Shown: in pieces, positions 9,521 through 17,853 of the stretch
How positions within the stretch are numbered: the first letter of the stretch is position 1
Layout: every line of letters begins with the position of its first letter
Position numbers and translations under genes: made by a program
Assembly: GCA_024698585.1 (NCBI GenBank)
Contig: JAILRB010000064.1
Location: 1 to 64,000, forward strand
DNA from: Eubacterium sp.
GTDB lineage: Bacteria > Bacillota > Clostridia > Lachnospirales > Lachnospiraceae
Reading direction: 5' to 3'
Length of the DNA: 64,000 nucleotides
The notes under the pieces: generated by a model
What the model was told of the DNA's origin: nothing
The model's database searches: none
The model's input: only the letters and a program-made list of their open reading frames with translations

Positions 9521-9850
9521 TAAGGTACACCTGGAAAGAGGAAAAAAAGTCAATGTACCTTACATATAGAAGAAAGAGAGTGGCTAGGGTACATCTAGTG
9601 GGGGGCAAAAAAGTGATGGTACCTTATAAATGGAAGAATGATTAGGGTTAGGGTACACTTCAAAAAAGTTGAAAGGGTTAGCTGTACCTTGCAACGGAGA
9701 AAAATGAAGGAAGTAAGGTACAGCCCCAAAAAAAAGACCATACGACCGTACCTTACAAGTTAAATAAATGAAAAAGATAGGGTATGGCAATCAAAAATTG
9801 TTCTAACAAGTGTACCTTATGATAAAGAAATATGAAAAAGTTAAGGTAAC
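9521..9850. repeat. Regularly spaced array of 11 alternating-orientation 9-bp motifs (TAAGGTACA / TGTACCTTA), about 64-bp period
   Basis: Forward motifs start at 9521, 9585, 9649, 9714, 9778, 9842 (spacing 64,64,65,64,64); inverted motifs at 9554, 9618, 9683, 9747, 9811. Intervening sequences are about 24 and 22 nt, A/purine-rich, not conserved. Confidence 0.85.
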
Positions 9851-9948
9851 TGAGGAACGATAAAACGAATTTTATTTTTTGGAAACCTTTACGAAACGCG
9901 AGGAAAGACCGAAAAACGATTCAAAGTGAACACTTCTCACAAAAAGAG

Positions 9949-9967
9949 TTAAACGTTTTACTATAAT
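9949..9967 (+). promoter_or_regulatory. Candidate promoter -10 (TATAAT, 9962-9967) with overlapping LacI-like palindrome TTAAACGTTTTA
   Basis: agTTAAACGTTTTACTATAATG upstream of the GH55 gene; -35 is weak. Confidence 0.45.
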
Positions 9968-9989
9968 GTGCCAAAAATCGCAAAAACGG

Positions 9990-10005
9990 ATAAAAACACT
10001 TTTAT
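9990..10005. promoter_or_regulatory. Shared 16-mer ATAAAAACACTTTTAT (copy 1)
   Basis: Exact match to 60979-60994 and, reverse complemented, 42659-42674. Confidence 0.65.
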
Positions 10006-10076
10006 CATATGGAAAAATAAAAGTCGAAAATTTATAATGTTAGAGGAGAGAAAACATATGAAGGAGTAGACGGAAC

Positions 10077-13000
10077 ATGAAAAGACAACACAGGTTTATG
10101 AAGAAAGTGGTCGCATGCATGCTGGCCATTTGTTTATGTATGCCGGCACAGTTTACCACAAAAACTTCTGCGGCAGACATTAACAACATTGGCGTGCCGA
10201 ATTACAGGGTTCAAAAAAATGCATCAAAGACAGATGCGTTTGTTTATGCCTATAATGTATTGGATTACGGCGCGGACAACACAGGAAACAATGACAATAC
10301 GCAAATCTTCCAGAAGCTGATTGATCACACTGCGAATCTGGGAGGTGGAATCATTTATGTACCATCAGGAAGATACAAGATTGCCGGTTCTTTGAGAATC
10401 AAGAAAGGTGTCACCTTGCGCGGAGACTGGACGAAGCCAAAAGCAGGACAGAGTCTTACCGGTGGAACCATTCTGATGGCTTATGTGGGACGAGGAAAAG
10501 GTGAAAGCAGCACACCGTTTATGGAGACGGAAGTAGAAGTCGGCGTGATGGATATGACAATCTGGTATCCGGAACAGGATCCGAACAATATCGTGGAATA
10601 CTCTCCGACGATTCGTTTAGGATGTAATGGATACTTTGGAAATGAATATGCCAATATTAAAAACGTGACCTTGGTGAATTCCTATATTGGAATCTGGTGG
10701 AATCAGAGCAATGGCGGAGCATCACCGGTTATCAATGGGGTGTATGGTACCCCGCTGAAAAAAGGAATTGAGATTGACTGTATCGCGGATGTAGGACGAA
10801 TCGATAACGTGACATTCTCACCGGATTTCTGGTCAGGCTCCGGACTTCCCAATGCACCGGAAAAAGGAAGTTCCTTTGAACGCTGGATCTATGACAATGG
10901 AATCGGAATTGTCATGCGTCGAAATGACTGGTCCTATGCCTGCTATATTAATATAGAAGGTTATCACGTGGGATATAACACCAAAGTCTCTTCAGAGGGC
11001 AATGGTGCAACACCAAACGGACATCATTATAAGTTCAAACTGAAAAACTGTAACATCGGAATTTTATTTGAGACGTCCAATTACGTGGGTATTTTGTTTC
11101 ATGATGTTACCGCTTACAATTGTGAAACGGGATTTCAGGTCAATGGTGGTACCACAGATACCATCCAGTTTGCAAAGAGTACATTCACTTGTAGTAAGTA
11201 TGCAATCAATGTGGACAAGGCTTCCACCACAAAGGTACTCTTGTACGATTCCACAGTGGAAAAGGGTGTGGTAAATATTGATGGTGGAACACTGATGTCA
11301 ACAGCGACTGCCTATAACAATAAGGCTCCACAGATTGTCATTGGAAGTCTGGGACGTGTTTCTCTGGCAGGAAATACCTTTAAGAACGAAAGAGAAATCC
11401 GAAACAATTCCATTTATCAGTCAGATTTGGAAAATGGTTCCGTGAATGTGAAGCCGGTTCCGGATTTTGATGATACAAAGTCTCAGTATCAGAGCCATAT
11501 GCCGAAAAAACTGGATTTATATGTGGTTACAAACAGCCCATACAATGCAGATAATAACCGAAATCATGGGGGAGGAAATGATTGTACCAATGCCATCCAG
11601 AGCGCATTAAATGACGCTTCCGCAGGTGGCGGGGGAATCGTATTCCTTCCGGCAGGACATTATAGAATTAATGGTTCTTTATTGATTCCAGGCAATGTTG
11701 AGTTACGTGGTGCCACGGACTTAAGTACCGTACCTCACGGATCCGGAGCAATTCTGGAAGCGTATGGCTTTAAGGGCAATGCGAATGGAACTCCACTGAT
11801 TCGCATTTCAGAAAGTGCCGGAGTGCGAGGAATCATTGTAAACTATCCGGAGCAGACCTACCAGCTGGATGGGAACGGAGAATTCCATCCGGTGGATTAC
11901 CCGGCAACCATGCAGGGAATGGGAAGTGACATTTACGTGATCAATACAGGAATCCGTGCGGCAACTTACGGCCTGGATTTAGATACTTATCGTTGTGACA
12001 ACCATTATGTGGAATTTTTGGCAGGACATGTAAATAAGGTTTGTGTCAAAGTGGGAAATGGTTCTTCCAACGGTACTATTAACAATTTAATGTTTAATAC
12101 AATCATTTATGGTTGTGGCCAGGAATATCCGAAGTTCGGAGGATTCCCGAACAGCCCGAACACTCCGGCAGGGGTAAGTAACGGACCGGTTTACGACCAG
12201 CAGTTACGGGAATTGGAATTCCTGATTGTGGGAGATACAACAAATCAGCATTTATATAACTGTTTCCCATACGGAGCTTATATTGGAACAAAACTGATTA
12301 GTGAAGGAAACGGTGGACCACAGAATCTTTCTTCCATGGGATTGGGAATTGACGGTTCCAGAAAATCATTGTATTTTGGTTCAGGTCTGACAGGTGAAAT
12401 GAATTTCGTGGACAATCAGATTGTGTCCTTAAACAATGATCAGCCGATTACCAGATATTTTGAGACGGAAGGAAATTCTAATTTTACCGCAAACTTTTAC
12501 AATACCGATTTATGGGGATATCCGGAAAAAGCAGTTGTGATGAATGCCGGAAGCGGTACATTAAATCTTTATACCGCTAATTTCCAGCAGCGTGGTTATA
12601 ATGGAGCCTTGACAGTTGGCGAGGGCAGTAAGGTGAATTTAATCACATCAAGCTTTAATACCAATAATGCAACCTTCTCATCCGGAAGCAGTCGGGTATC
12701 GGTAATTAATACGGTGGCAGATTACACCCAGAATGAAGCAAATGCTTTTGCTGAAAATAAGGCAAATTTCTCTACCGCAGTGGTTGTGGACGGAAACAGC
12801 CAGGCAATGGCGAAGATTAACCAAACCGGATGGGTGGCATCTTCTAATGTAAATAACTATATGGCTGCCCAGTCCTTGGATGGGGATTTAAACTCCCAGT
12901 GGAATTCCAGCTGGCAGGCTCCGGGACAGTGGTATCAGGTGGATATGGGAAATGTGCAGCAGTTTGACACCATTGTGACCACATTAGGAAATACTGCCGA

Positions 13001-14264
13001 TTCTCCGGGAGACTATAAAGTATTGCTTTCTAATGACGGAAGTAATTGGAGACAGGTGGCAGCAGGACAAAATCGGAATATTTATGAAGTGGGGCCACAG
13101 CAGGCCAGATATGTTCGAATCGAACAAAACAGCAGTGCAGGAAAATTCTGGGCAATCTATGAATTTTATGTTCTAAACAGTGAAAGTTATGATGTGGGGG
13201 ACGGGGAAATCATTGAGCCGGAACCAACTACAGAAGAACAGACTACCGAAGAAGTAATTACAGAAAAAGAAACGAATACAGAAGCAGAGACGACTACAGC
13301 TTCACAGCCGGGACAGGAAACAATTTATGGAGTGGAAAATGCTACGGTTACTGTGGCAGAGCTGTTTAACACTGCAGCAGCGTACCATGGAAAGAATGTT
13401 GGAAACCTTCATTTAGAAGGAGCATCCTTTACTATTTCTTCCGTGAACGGTGGAACAAAGGGAGGCATTGCGACCCTTCTGGTACATTATGCATCCAATG
13501 AGGATAATTCTCATCTGGGTCTGTCGGTAAACAATGGTGCGCAGACTACATTAAGCTTTTCATCCACTGGTGGATGGGAAGCGTATACAGGAACGATTTC
13601 CACAGAAATCAATCTGGCTCCGGGAAATGGAAATACCTTACAGTTTACAGGTGGTTCCGGTGGCGTTAATGTGGATTACATTGCCATTTGTCTGCAAAAT
13701 TCCGAAGAAGAGGAAACGACGAATCAGAATGGAACCATTAGCAATCAGTTAAAGATTGAAGGATATCAGATTAGCTACACATTGAAAGGACTTCGTGTTA
13801 TTTCATCTGTGGATGAGGAAATCGATGGAAAGAGAGTGGTAAAGGCAGGAAATATTTACGGCTTGTTTTCTCAGGGAGCTACCGCAGAGGATTTGGTTCT
13901 TGGAACATCACATCCATTTGTGGCTGACTTTGAGTACACCAGTGCTGGAATTCTTTCACCAATGCCGGGAATGGAAGAGGACACTACTTATCATTCCATG
14001 ACAATGATTAAAAACGGAACCAGTGTTAAGGCATACACCGCAGAATACGGTGTCAGAGCATATGCTATTTTAGAGGATGGTTCTGTTCGATATAGCAAAG
14101 TGAAGACTTATTCCATTTATAAAGTAGCTGAATATCTTTATGAAAAGAATCTTATGAGTAACAGTGCAGGTCATGAGTATTTGTATCGGGATATTTTATT
14201 GAAAGTGAACCCGAATTACAAGGAAATTGACTACGATTGGGGCAATGAGATTGTAAAATTTTGA
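10077..14264 (+). CDS. Secreted GH55-like beta-1,3-glucanase: two pectate-lyase-superfamily beta-helix domains, F5/8 type C domain, CBM6/35-like domain, unknown C-terminal domain
   Basis: Signal peptide; VLDYGADNTGNNDNTQIFQKLID...GGGIIYVPSGRYKIAGSL and a second NDCTNAIQSALNDASAGGGGIVFLPAGHYRINGSL; F5/8C AAQSLDGDLNSQWNSSW...ARYVRIEQ; TTEEQTTEE linker; CBM-like YGVENATVTV...GGVNVDYIAICLQ. Confidence 0.82.
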   Translation: MKRQHRFMKKVVACMLAICLCMPAQFTTKTSAADINNIGVPNYRVQKNASKTDAFVYAYNVLDYGADNTGNNDNTQIFQKLIDHTANLGGGIIYVPSGRYKIAGSLRIKKGVTLRGDWTKPKAGQSLTGGTILMAYVGRGKGESSTPFMETEVEVGVMDMTIWYPEQDPNNIVEYSPTIRLGCNGYFGNEYANIKNVTLVNSYIGIWWNQSNGGASPVINGVYGTPLKKGIEIDCIADVGRIDNVTFSPDFWSGSGLPNAPEKGSSFERWIYDNGIGIVMRRNDWSYACYINIEGYHVGYNTKVSSEGNGATPNGHHYKFKLKNCNIGILFETSNYVGILFHDVTAYNCETGFQVNGGTTDTIQFAKSTFTCSKYAINVDKASTTKVLLYDSTVEKGVVNIDGGTLMSTATAYNNKAPQIVIGSLGRVSLAGNTFKNEREIRNNSIYQSDLENGSVNVKPVPDFDDTKSQYQSHMPKKLDLYVVTNSPYNADNNRNHGGGNDCTNAIQSALNDASAGGGGIVFLPAGHYRINGSLLIPGNVELRGATDLSTVPHGSGAILEAYGFKGNANGTPLIRISESAGVRGIIVNYPEQTYQLDGNGEFHPVDYPATMQGMGSDIYVINTGIRAATYGLDLDTYRCDNHYVEFLAGHVNKVCVKVGNGSSNGTINNLMFNTIIYGCGQEYPKFGGFPNSPNTPAGVSNGPVYDQQLRELEFLIVGDTTNQHLYNCFPYGAYIGTKLISEGNGGPQNLSSMGLGIDGSRKSLYFGSGLTGEMNFVDNQIVSLNNDQPITRYFETEGNSNFTANFYNTDLWGYPEKAVVMNAGSGTLNLYTANFQQRGYNGALTVGEGSKVNLITSSFNTNNATFSSGSSRVSVINTVADYTQNEANAFAENKANFSTAVVVDGNSQAMAKINQTGWVASSNVNNYMAAQSLDGDLNSQWNSSWQAPGQWYQVDMGNVQQFDTIVTTLGNTADSPGDYKVLLSNDGSNWRQVAAGQNRNIYEVGPQQARYVRIEQNSSAGKFWAIYEFYVLNSESYDVGDGEIIEPEPTTEEQTTEEVITEKETNTEAETTTASQPGQETIYGVENATVTVAELFNTAAAYHGKNVGNLHLEGASFTISSVNGGTKGGIATLLVHYASNEDNSHLGLSVNNGAQTTLSFSSTGGWEAYTGTISTEINLAPGNGNTLQFTGGSGGVNVDYIAICLQNSEEEETTNQNGTISNQLKIEGYQISYTLKGLRVISSVDEEIDGKRVVKAGNIYGLFSQGATAEDLVLGTSHPFVADFEYTSAGILSPMPGMEEDTTYHSMTMIKNGTSVKAYTAEYGVRAYAILEDGSVRYSKVKTYSIYKVAEYLYEKNLMSNSAGHEYLYRDILLKVNPNYKEIDYDWGNEIVKF

Positions 14265-14293
14265 CAACTGAGTAGAAACTGTATAAATAATGA

Positions 14294-14335
14294 AAAAATA
14301 GTTTGTAATCTAAGGTTTACAAACTATTTTTGTGG
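14294..14335 (+). terminator. Terminator after GH55 gene
   Basis: AATAGTTTGTAAtctaaggTTTACAAACTATTTTT. Confidence 0.8.
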
Positions 14336-14427
14336 TGGAAAAAAAGTTTACATATGTACGATAAGTATGTTATCATAAAGGTATGATAAGTTATTAATCG
14401 TATATACTAAAGAAAGGAGAGGATATT

Positions 14428-15006
14428 ATGGCAAATTCAAATATTACAAAAAGAGCATTGGCTCAGAGTTTGAAAACCCTTGGAGCAAAGAAGTTATTTG
14501 ATAAAATTACTGTTGCTGATATTACCGATGATTGTGGTGTGAATCGTCAGACGTTTTATTATCATTTTAATGATAAGTATGAATTGCTTGCTTGGATTTA
14601 TACCCAGGAAATGTTTATTCCGTTGACGGAAGATCTTAACTTTGAAAACTGGCCGGATAAGACATTGGAATTACTGGAATATATGAAGTCTCAGAGAAAA
14701 TTTATCACAAATACCATTAAATCATCCAATAACTTTTTTGCAGATTATTTGGAAAAAGTGCTGGTAGAGTTGTTTGAAAAGGCAATTGATGAACTTGACA
14801 TTTATGATAGTGTCAATGAACATACCAGAGGGGTCTATGCCAGATTCTTTTCTTATGGCATTACAGGCGTTATTGTTGATTGGGCAAAGGAAGGGATGAA
14901 AGAAGACGAGAAAGAACTTTCCGAACGTATAGAGGCTATTGTTAATACATCGGAACGTATGGGACATGAGTTATATCTTCTTCATCACAAGAAAGACGGA
15001 AAATAG
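14428..15006 (+). CDS. TetR/AcrR family transcriptional regulator
   Basis: KITVADITDDCGVNRQTFYYHFNDKYELLAWIY helix-turn-helix. Confidence 0.92.
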   Translation: MANSNITKRALAQSLKTLGAKKLFDKITVADITDDCGVNRQTFYYHFNDKYELLAWIYTQEMFIPLTEDLNFENWPDKTLELLEYMKSQRKFITNTIKSSNNFFADYLEKVLVELFEKAIDELDIYDSVNEHTRGVYARFFSYGITGVIVDWAKEGMKEDEKELSERIEAIVNTSERMGHELYLLHHKKDGK

Positions 15007-15015
15007 AAAAGAATT

Positions 15016-15062
15016 AGTGTAGAAAGAGCTGCTTCGGTGAAATCACCGGAGCAGTTTTTTGT
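15016..15062 (+). terminator. Terminator after tetR gene
   Basis: AGCTGCTTCGGTGaaatCACCGGAGCAGTTTTTT. Confidence 0.75.
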
Positions 15063-15196
15063 TTACACGAGGAAAAAACACAAAAACGAACAAATGTCGT
15101 AAAAAAAGAATAGTGTGTAAAAATGTACAGGTATTTTTAAAAAGACTGGCGTATACTGTGGGTAGAATTCAGTAAGATGAATAGGAGGAATGCATT

Positions 15197-17836
15197 ATGA
15201 AAATTTATGTGACAAGAACAGTAAGTTTACTTTTGGTTGTAACTGTTACTGCCTGGGGACTTATGGGATGTACAGAAGAAATTGAGCAGATTCAAAAAGT
15301 GAAAGCTGAAAAAATAGAGAATCAGGAAAAAGATGCAAAAGCCCTGGAACAATTACTGACAGGGGAAATTGCTCCGGCTTCCAAGGGGAAGAAGCAGGAA
15401 ACAGTATACGTGGAGATGGGAGCAGATGGAACAGTGAATAAAACCATTGTCAGCGACCTGATTAAAACAGAAGGAGAAGGAAATATTGAGGATTATTCCG
15501 AACTGGAAGACATTGAAAATCTGAGTGGTAAGGAACAGTTTGTGAAGAAGGATGATGGAAAAATAGTTTGGGAAAACAAGGGGAAGGATATTTCTTATCA
15601 GGGAACCACAACCAAGTCCCTTCCGATATCCATAAAAGTTCAATACTATTTAGATGGGAAAGAAATGACGCCGGAGGAAATGGCAGGAAAAAGCGGAAAG
15701 GTGAGACTGGTATATACCTATGAAAATAATTCAGAGGATTTCGTCCCGTTTTTGACATTGACGGCAATGATTTTAGATAGTAATTTCTCAAATGTTTCCG
15801 TGGACCACGGAAAGGTGATCGCCCAGGAAGGAAAACAGATTGTCGTGGGATATGGTGTTCCCGGATTGAAAAAATATCTGGTGGATCATGTTGAGAATGG
15901 AAAGAAGTATCTGGAAAATATTGAGTTACCGGAACAGATTAACATTACTGCGGATGTGAAGGATTTCTCTATGGGAATGACATTGTCAGTGGCCACATCG
16001 GAACTTGCGGATTTAAATCTTGGAAAAACCTTGAATTTTTCTGATGTGACGGAGCAGATGGAAACCCTGCAGAATGGTGCAGATCAATTAGTTGATGGTG
16101 CAACGAAAGTCAATGATGGAACCGAAAAACTGAAAGACGGAAGTGAAAAATTGGCTTCCGGTTCCGTGTCCTTAAATAAAGGTTTGAAGAAGCTGGTGGT
16201 AGGTGCCGTGACCTTGAAGAAGGGAACAGAAGCATTAAAGAATGGCGCAGGAGTCCTGAAAAAGGGCGTCGGTTCCTTAAAGTCCGGAGCAAAGACCTTA
16301 AAGGATGGAACCGGAAAAGTAAGTAACGGTGCAAAACAATTGAAGAGCGGTTCTTCTGATTTATCTGAAGGTGCAGCGGCATTGAAAAAAGGTTCTGCTG
16401 ATTTGGCCGATGGTGCAGATAAAGTAAAGACAGGTTCGATAACTCTTCATGATGGAACGTCAGAATTGCTAAAGAACTATAATTTATTCCATCAGTCTGT
16501 AACCAGTGGCGCATCCCAGGTGAACCAGGGGTCCGAAAAACTGTATCAGGGATCCAAGGATTTGGAAAGTGGTGCGAAAAATGCCAGTGAAGGTGCCGAA
16601 AAATTAGCTGCCGGGTTAAAAAATGCGAAGGACGCATTTGAACAAACAGATGAGAGTGTAGGTTTGGAGAATGGTGCAAAGTCAGTTGCAACCGGACTGA
16701 CCAAGGCAAACGCCGGCGTGAAGAAACTGGTGAAAAAAATGAATGACATGCCAACGGGGATTGGAGGACAAATCGATGCCATTATTATTCAGGTCTCTAA
16801 TTCCACAGGTGGTGCAATTTCCAGCAAGGCAAGATTAAATGCCACAGTGGAAGGAATCAATCAGTCGGTAGCTGCAGGGACTCCGTTAGAAAATGTCTTA
16901 GAAGCCAATGGACTGAGCGTGGAATCTTATTATGGGCTGGTACAGGCGTATTACAGTGTGCAGACATTGGAGAGTGTTCAGAAAAGCATGAATCAGGAAT
17001 TGAGTGAGAGCAAAGATGAGATTGAGGCGCTGGTAGATGGATTGGATAACCTGGAAAGTGGTTCCAAAGACTTAAGCACCGGTGTAAGTTCTTTGAAAGA
17101 AGGCATTTCACAGTTATACAGTGGTGCAGTGGCTTTATCCGATGAGGAAAAAGGCCTTCCGGCATTGTATCAGGGAACGACAACCATGAAGAATGGACTA
17201 AAACAATTAAACGAAGGTGCAGCATCCCTGGATAACGGATTAAGTGAAAACAGTACCAAGATTCAGGGCGGTATTCAGAGTCTGGATGAGGGCACTGGAA
17301 AACTGGATTCCGGTGTCAAGGATTTGGCAGACGGAGCCGGTAAGGTGAAAAAAGGAAGTTCGGATCTGGCAACCGGTGCAGGAAAACTGAACAAAGGAGC
17401 CGGTGACTTATATGATGGAACAGTGCAGTTAAAGGATGGGGCTGGAAAACTATTTCAGGGAACCAAGAAACTGTCCGATGGTACTAATGCACTGAATCAG
17501 GGAAGTATCAAACTTTTCCAGGGAACGGAAAGTTTATATGATGGAACGGTACAGTTAAAAGATGGTAGTGAAAAATTAGCCGATGGGGCACAGACATTAG
17601 ATCGCGGTGTCGTGACTTTAATGGATGGAACGAAGAAATTAAAGAATGGAACTGTAAAACTGAATAATAAAGGAATCAAAAAGATTACAAAAATCTTTGA
17701 GGAAACAGCACCGGAAGCTGTGGAATTAATTGATGATATTTTAAATAAAGGAAAGAATTACCGTTCCTTCAGTGGAATTACGGAGCATATGAGTGGAAGT
17801 GTGAAATTTATATTTAAGACCGAAGAAATCGAGTAG
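15197..17836 (+). CDS. Exported/lipoprotein-like protein with many L-x-x-G-x-x-x-L-x-D-G repeats (YhgE/Pip-like coiled region)
   Basis: N-terminal LGM-type lipobox candidate (GLMGC); long runs such as LADGADKVKTGSITLHDGTSELL and LKDGAGKLFQGTKKLSDGTNALNQGS. Confidence 0.8.
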   Translation: MKIYVTRTVSLLLVVTVTAWGLMGCTEEIEQIQKVKAEKIENQEKDAKALEQLLTGEIAPASKGKKQETVYVEMGADGTVNKTIVSDLIKTEGEGNIEDYSELEDIENLSGKEQFVKKDDGKIVWENKGKDISYQGTTTKSLPISIKVQYYLDGKEMTPEEMAGKSGKVRLVYTYENNSEDFVPFLTLTAMILDSNFSNVSVDHGKVIAQEGKQIVVGYGVPGLKKYLVDHVENGKKYLENIELPEQINITADVKDFSMGMTLSVATSELADLNLGKTLNFSDVTEQMETLQNGADQLVDGATKVNDGTEKLKDGSEKLASGSVSLNKGLKKLVVGAVTLKKGTEALKNGAGVLKKGVGSLKSGAKTLKDGTGKVSNGAKQLKSGSSDLSEGAAALKKGSADLADGADKVKTGSITLHDGTSELLKNYNLFHQSVTSGASQVNQGSEKLYQGSKDLESGAKNASEGAEKLAAGLKNAKDAFEQTDESVGLENGAKSVATGLTKANAGVKKLVKKMNDMPTGIGGQIDAIIIQVSNSTGGAISSKARLNATVEGINQSVAAGTPLENVLEANGLSVESYYGLVQAYYSVQTLESVQKSMNQELSESKDEIEALVDGLDNLESGSKDLSTGVSSLKEGISQLYSGAVALSDEEKGLPALYQGTTTMKNGLKQLNEGAASLDNGLSENSTKIQGGIQSLDEGTGKLDSGVKDLADGAGKVKKGSSDLATGAGKLNKGAGDLYDGTVQLKDGAGKLFQGTKKLSDGTNALNQGSIKLFQGTESLYDGTVQLKDGSEKLADGAQTLDRGVVTLMDGTKKLKNGTVKLNNKGIKKITKIFEETAPEAVELIDDILNKGKNYRSFSGITEHMSGSVKFIFKTEEIE

Positions 17837-17853
17837 GAAAGGAAGGCATCCAT

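Noticed and set aside
9641-9660. Telomere-like TTAGGGTTAGGG sequence
   Set aside because: Only two hexamer units, explained as one motif of the 64-bp array with a local duplication.
9415-9790. ORFs 9415-9645 (+) and 9584-9790 (-)
   Set aside because: They run through the terminator or the repeat array, have no credible RBS/domain, and look like by-products of the repeats.
9521-9850. CRISPR array interpretation of the 64-bp periodic motif array
   Set aside because: Repeat motif is only 9 bp, alternates orientation, spacers are short and low-complexity, and no cas genes are in the window.
16110-16754. 214-aa antisense ORF within the DG-repeat protein
   Set aside because: His/Ser/Leu-rich composition produced by the antisense of a repetitive gene; no independent signals.
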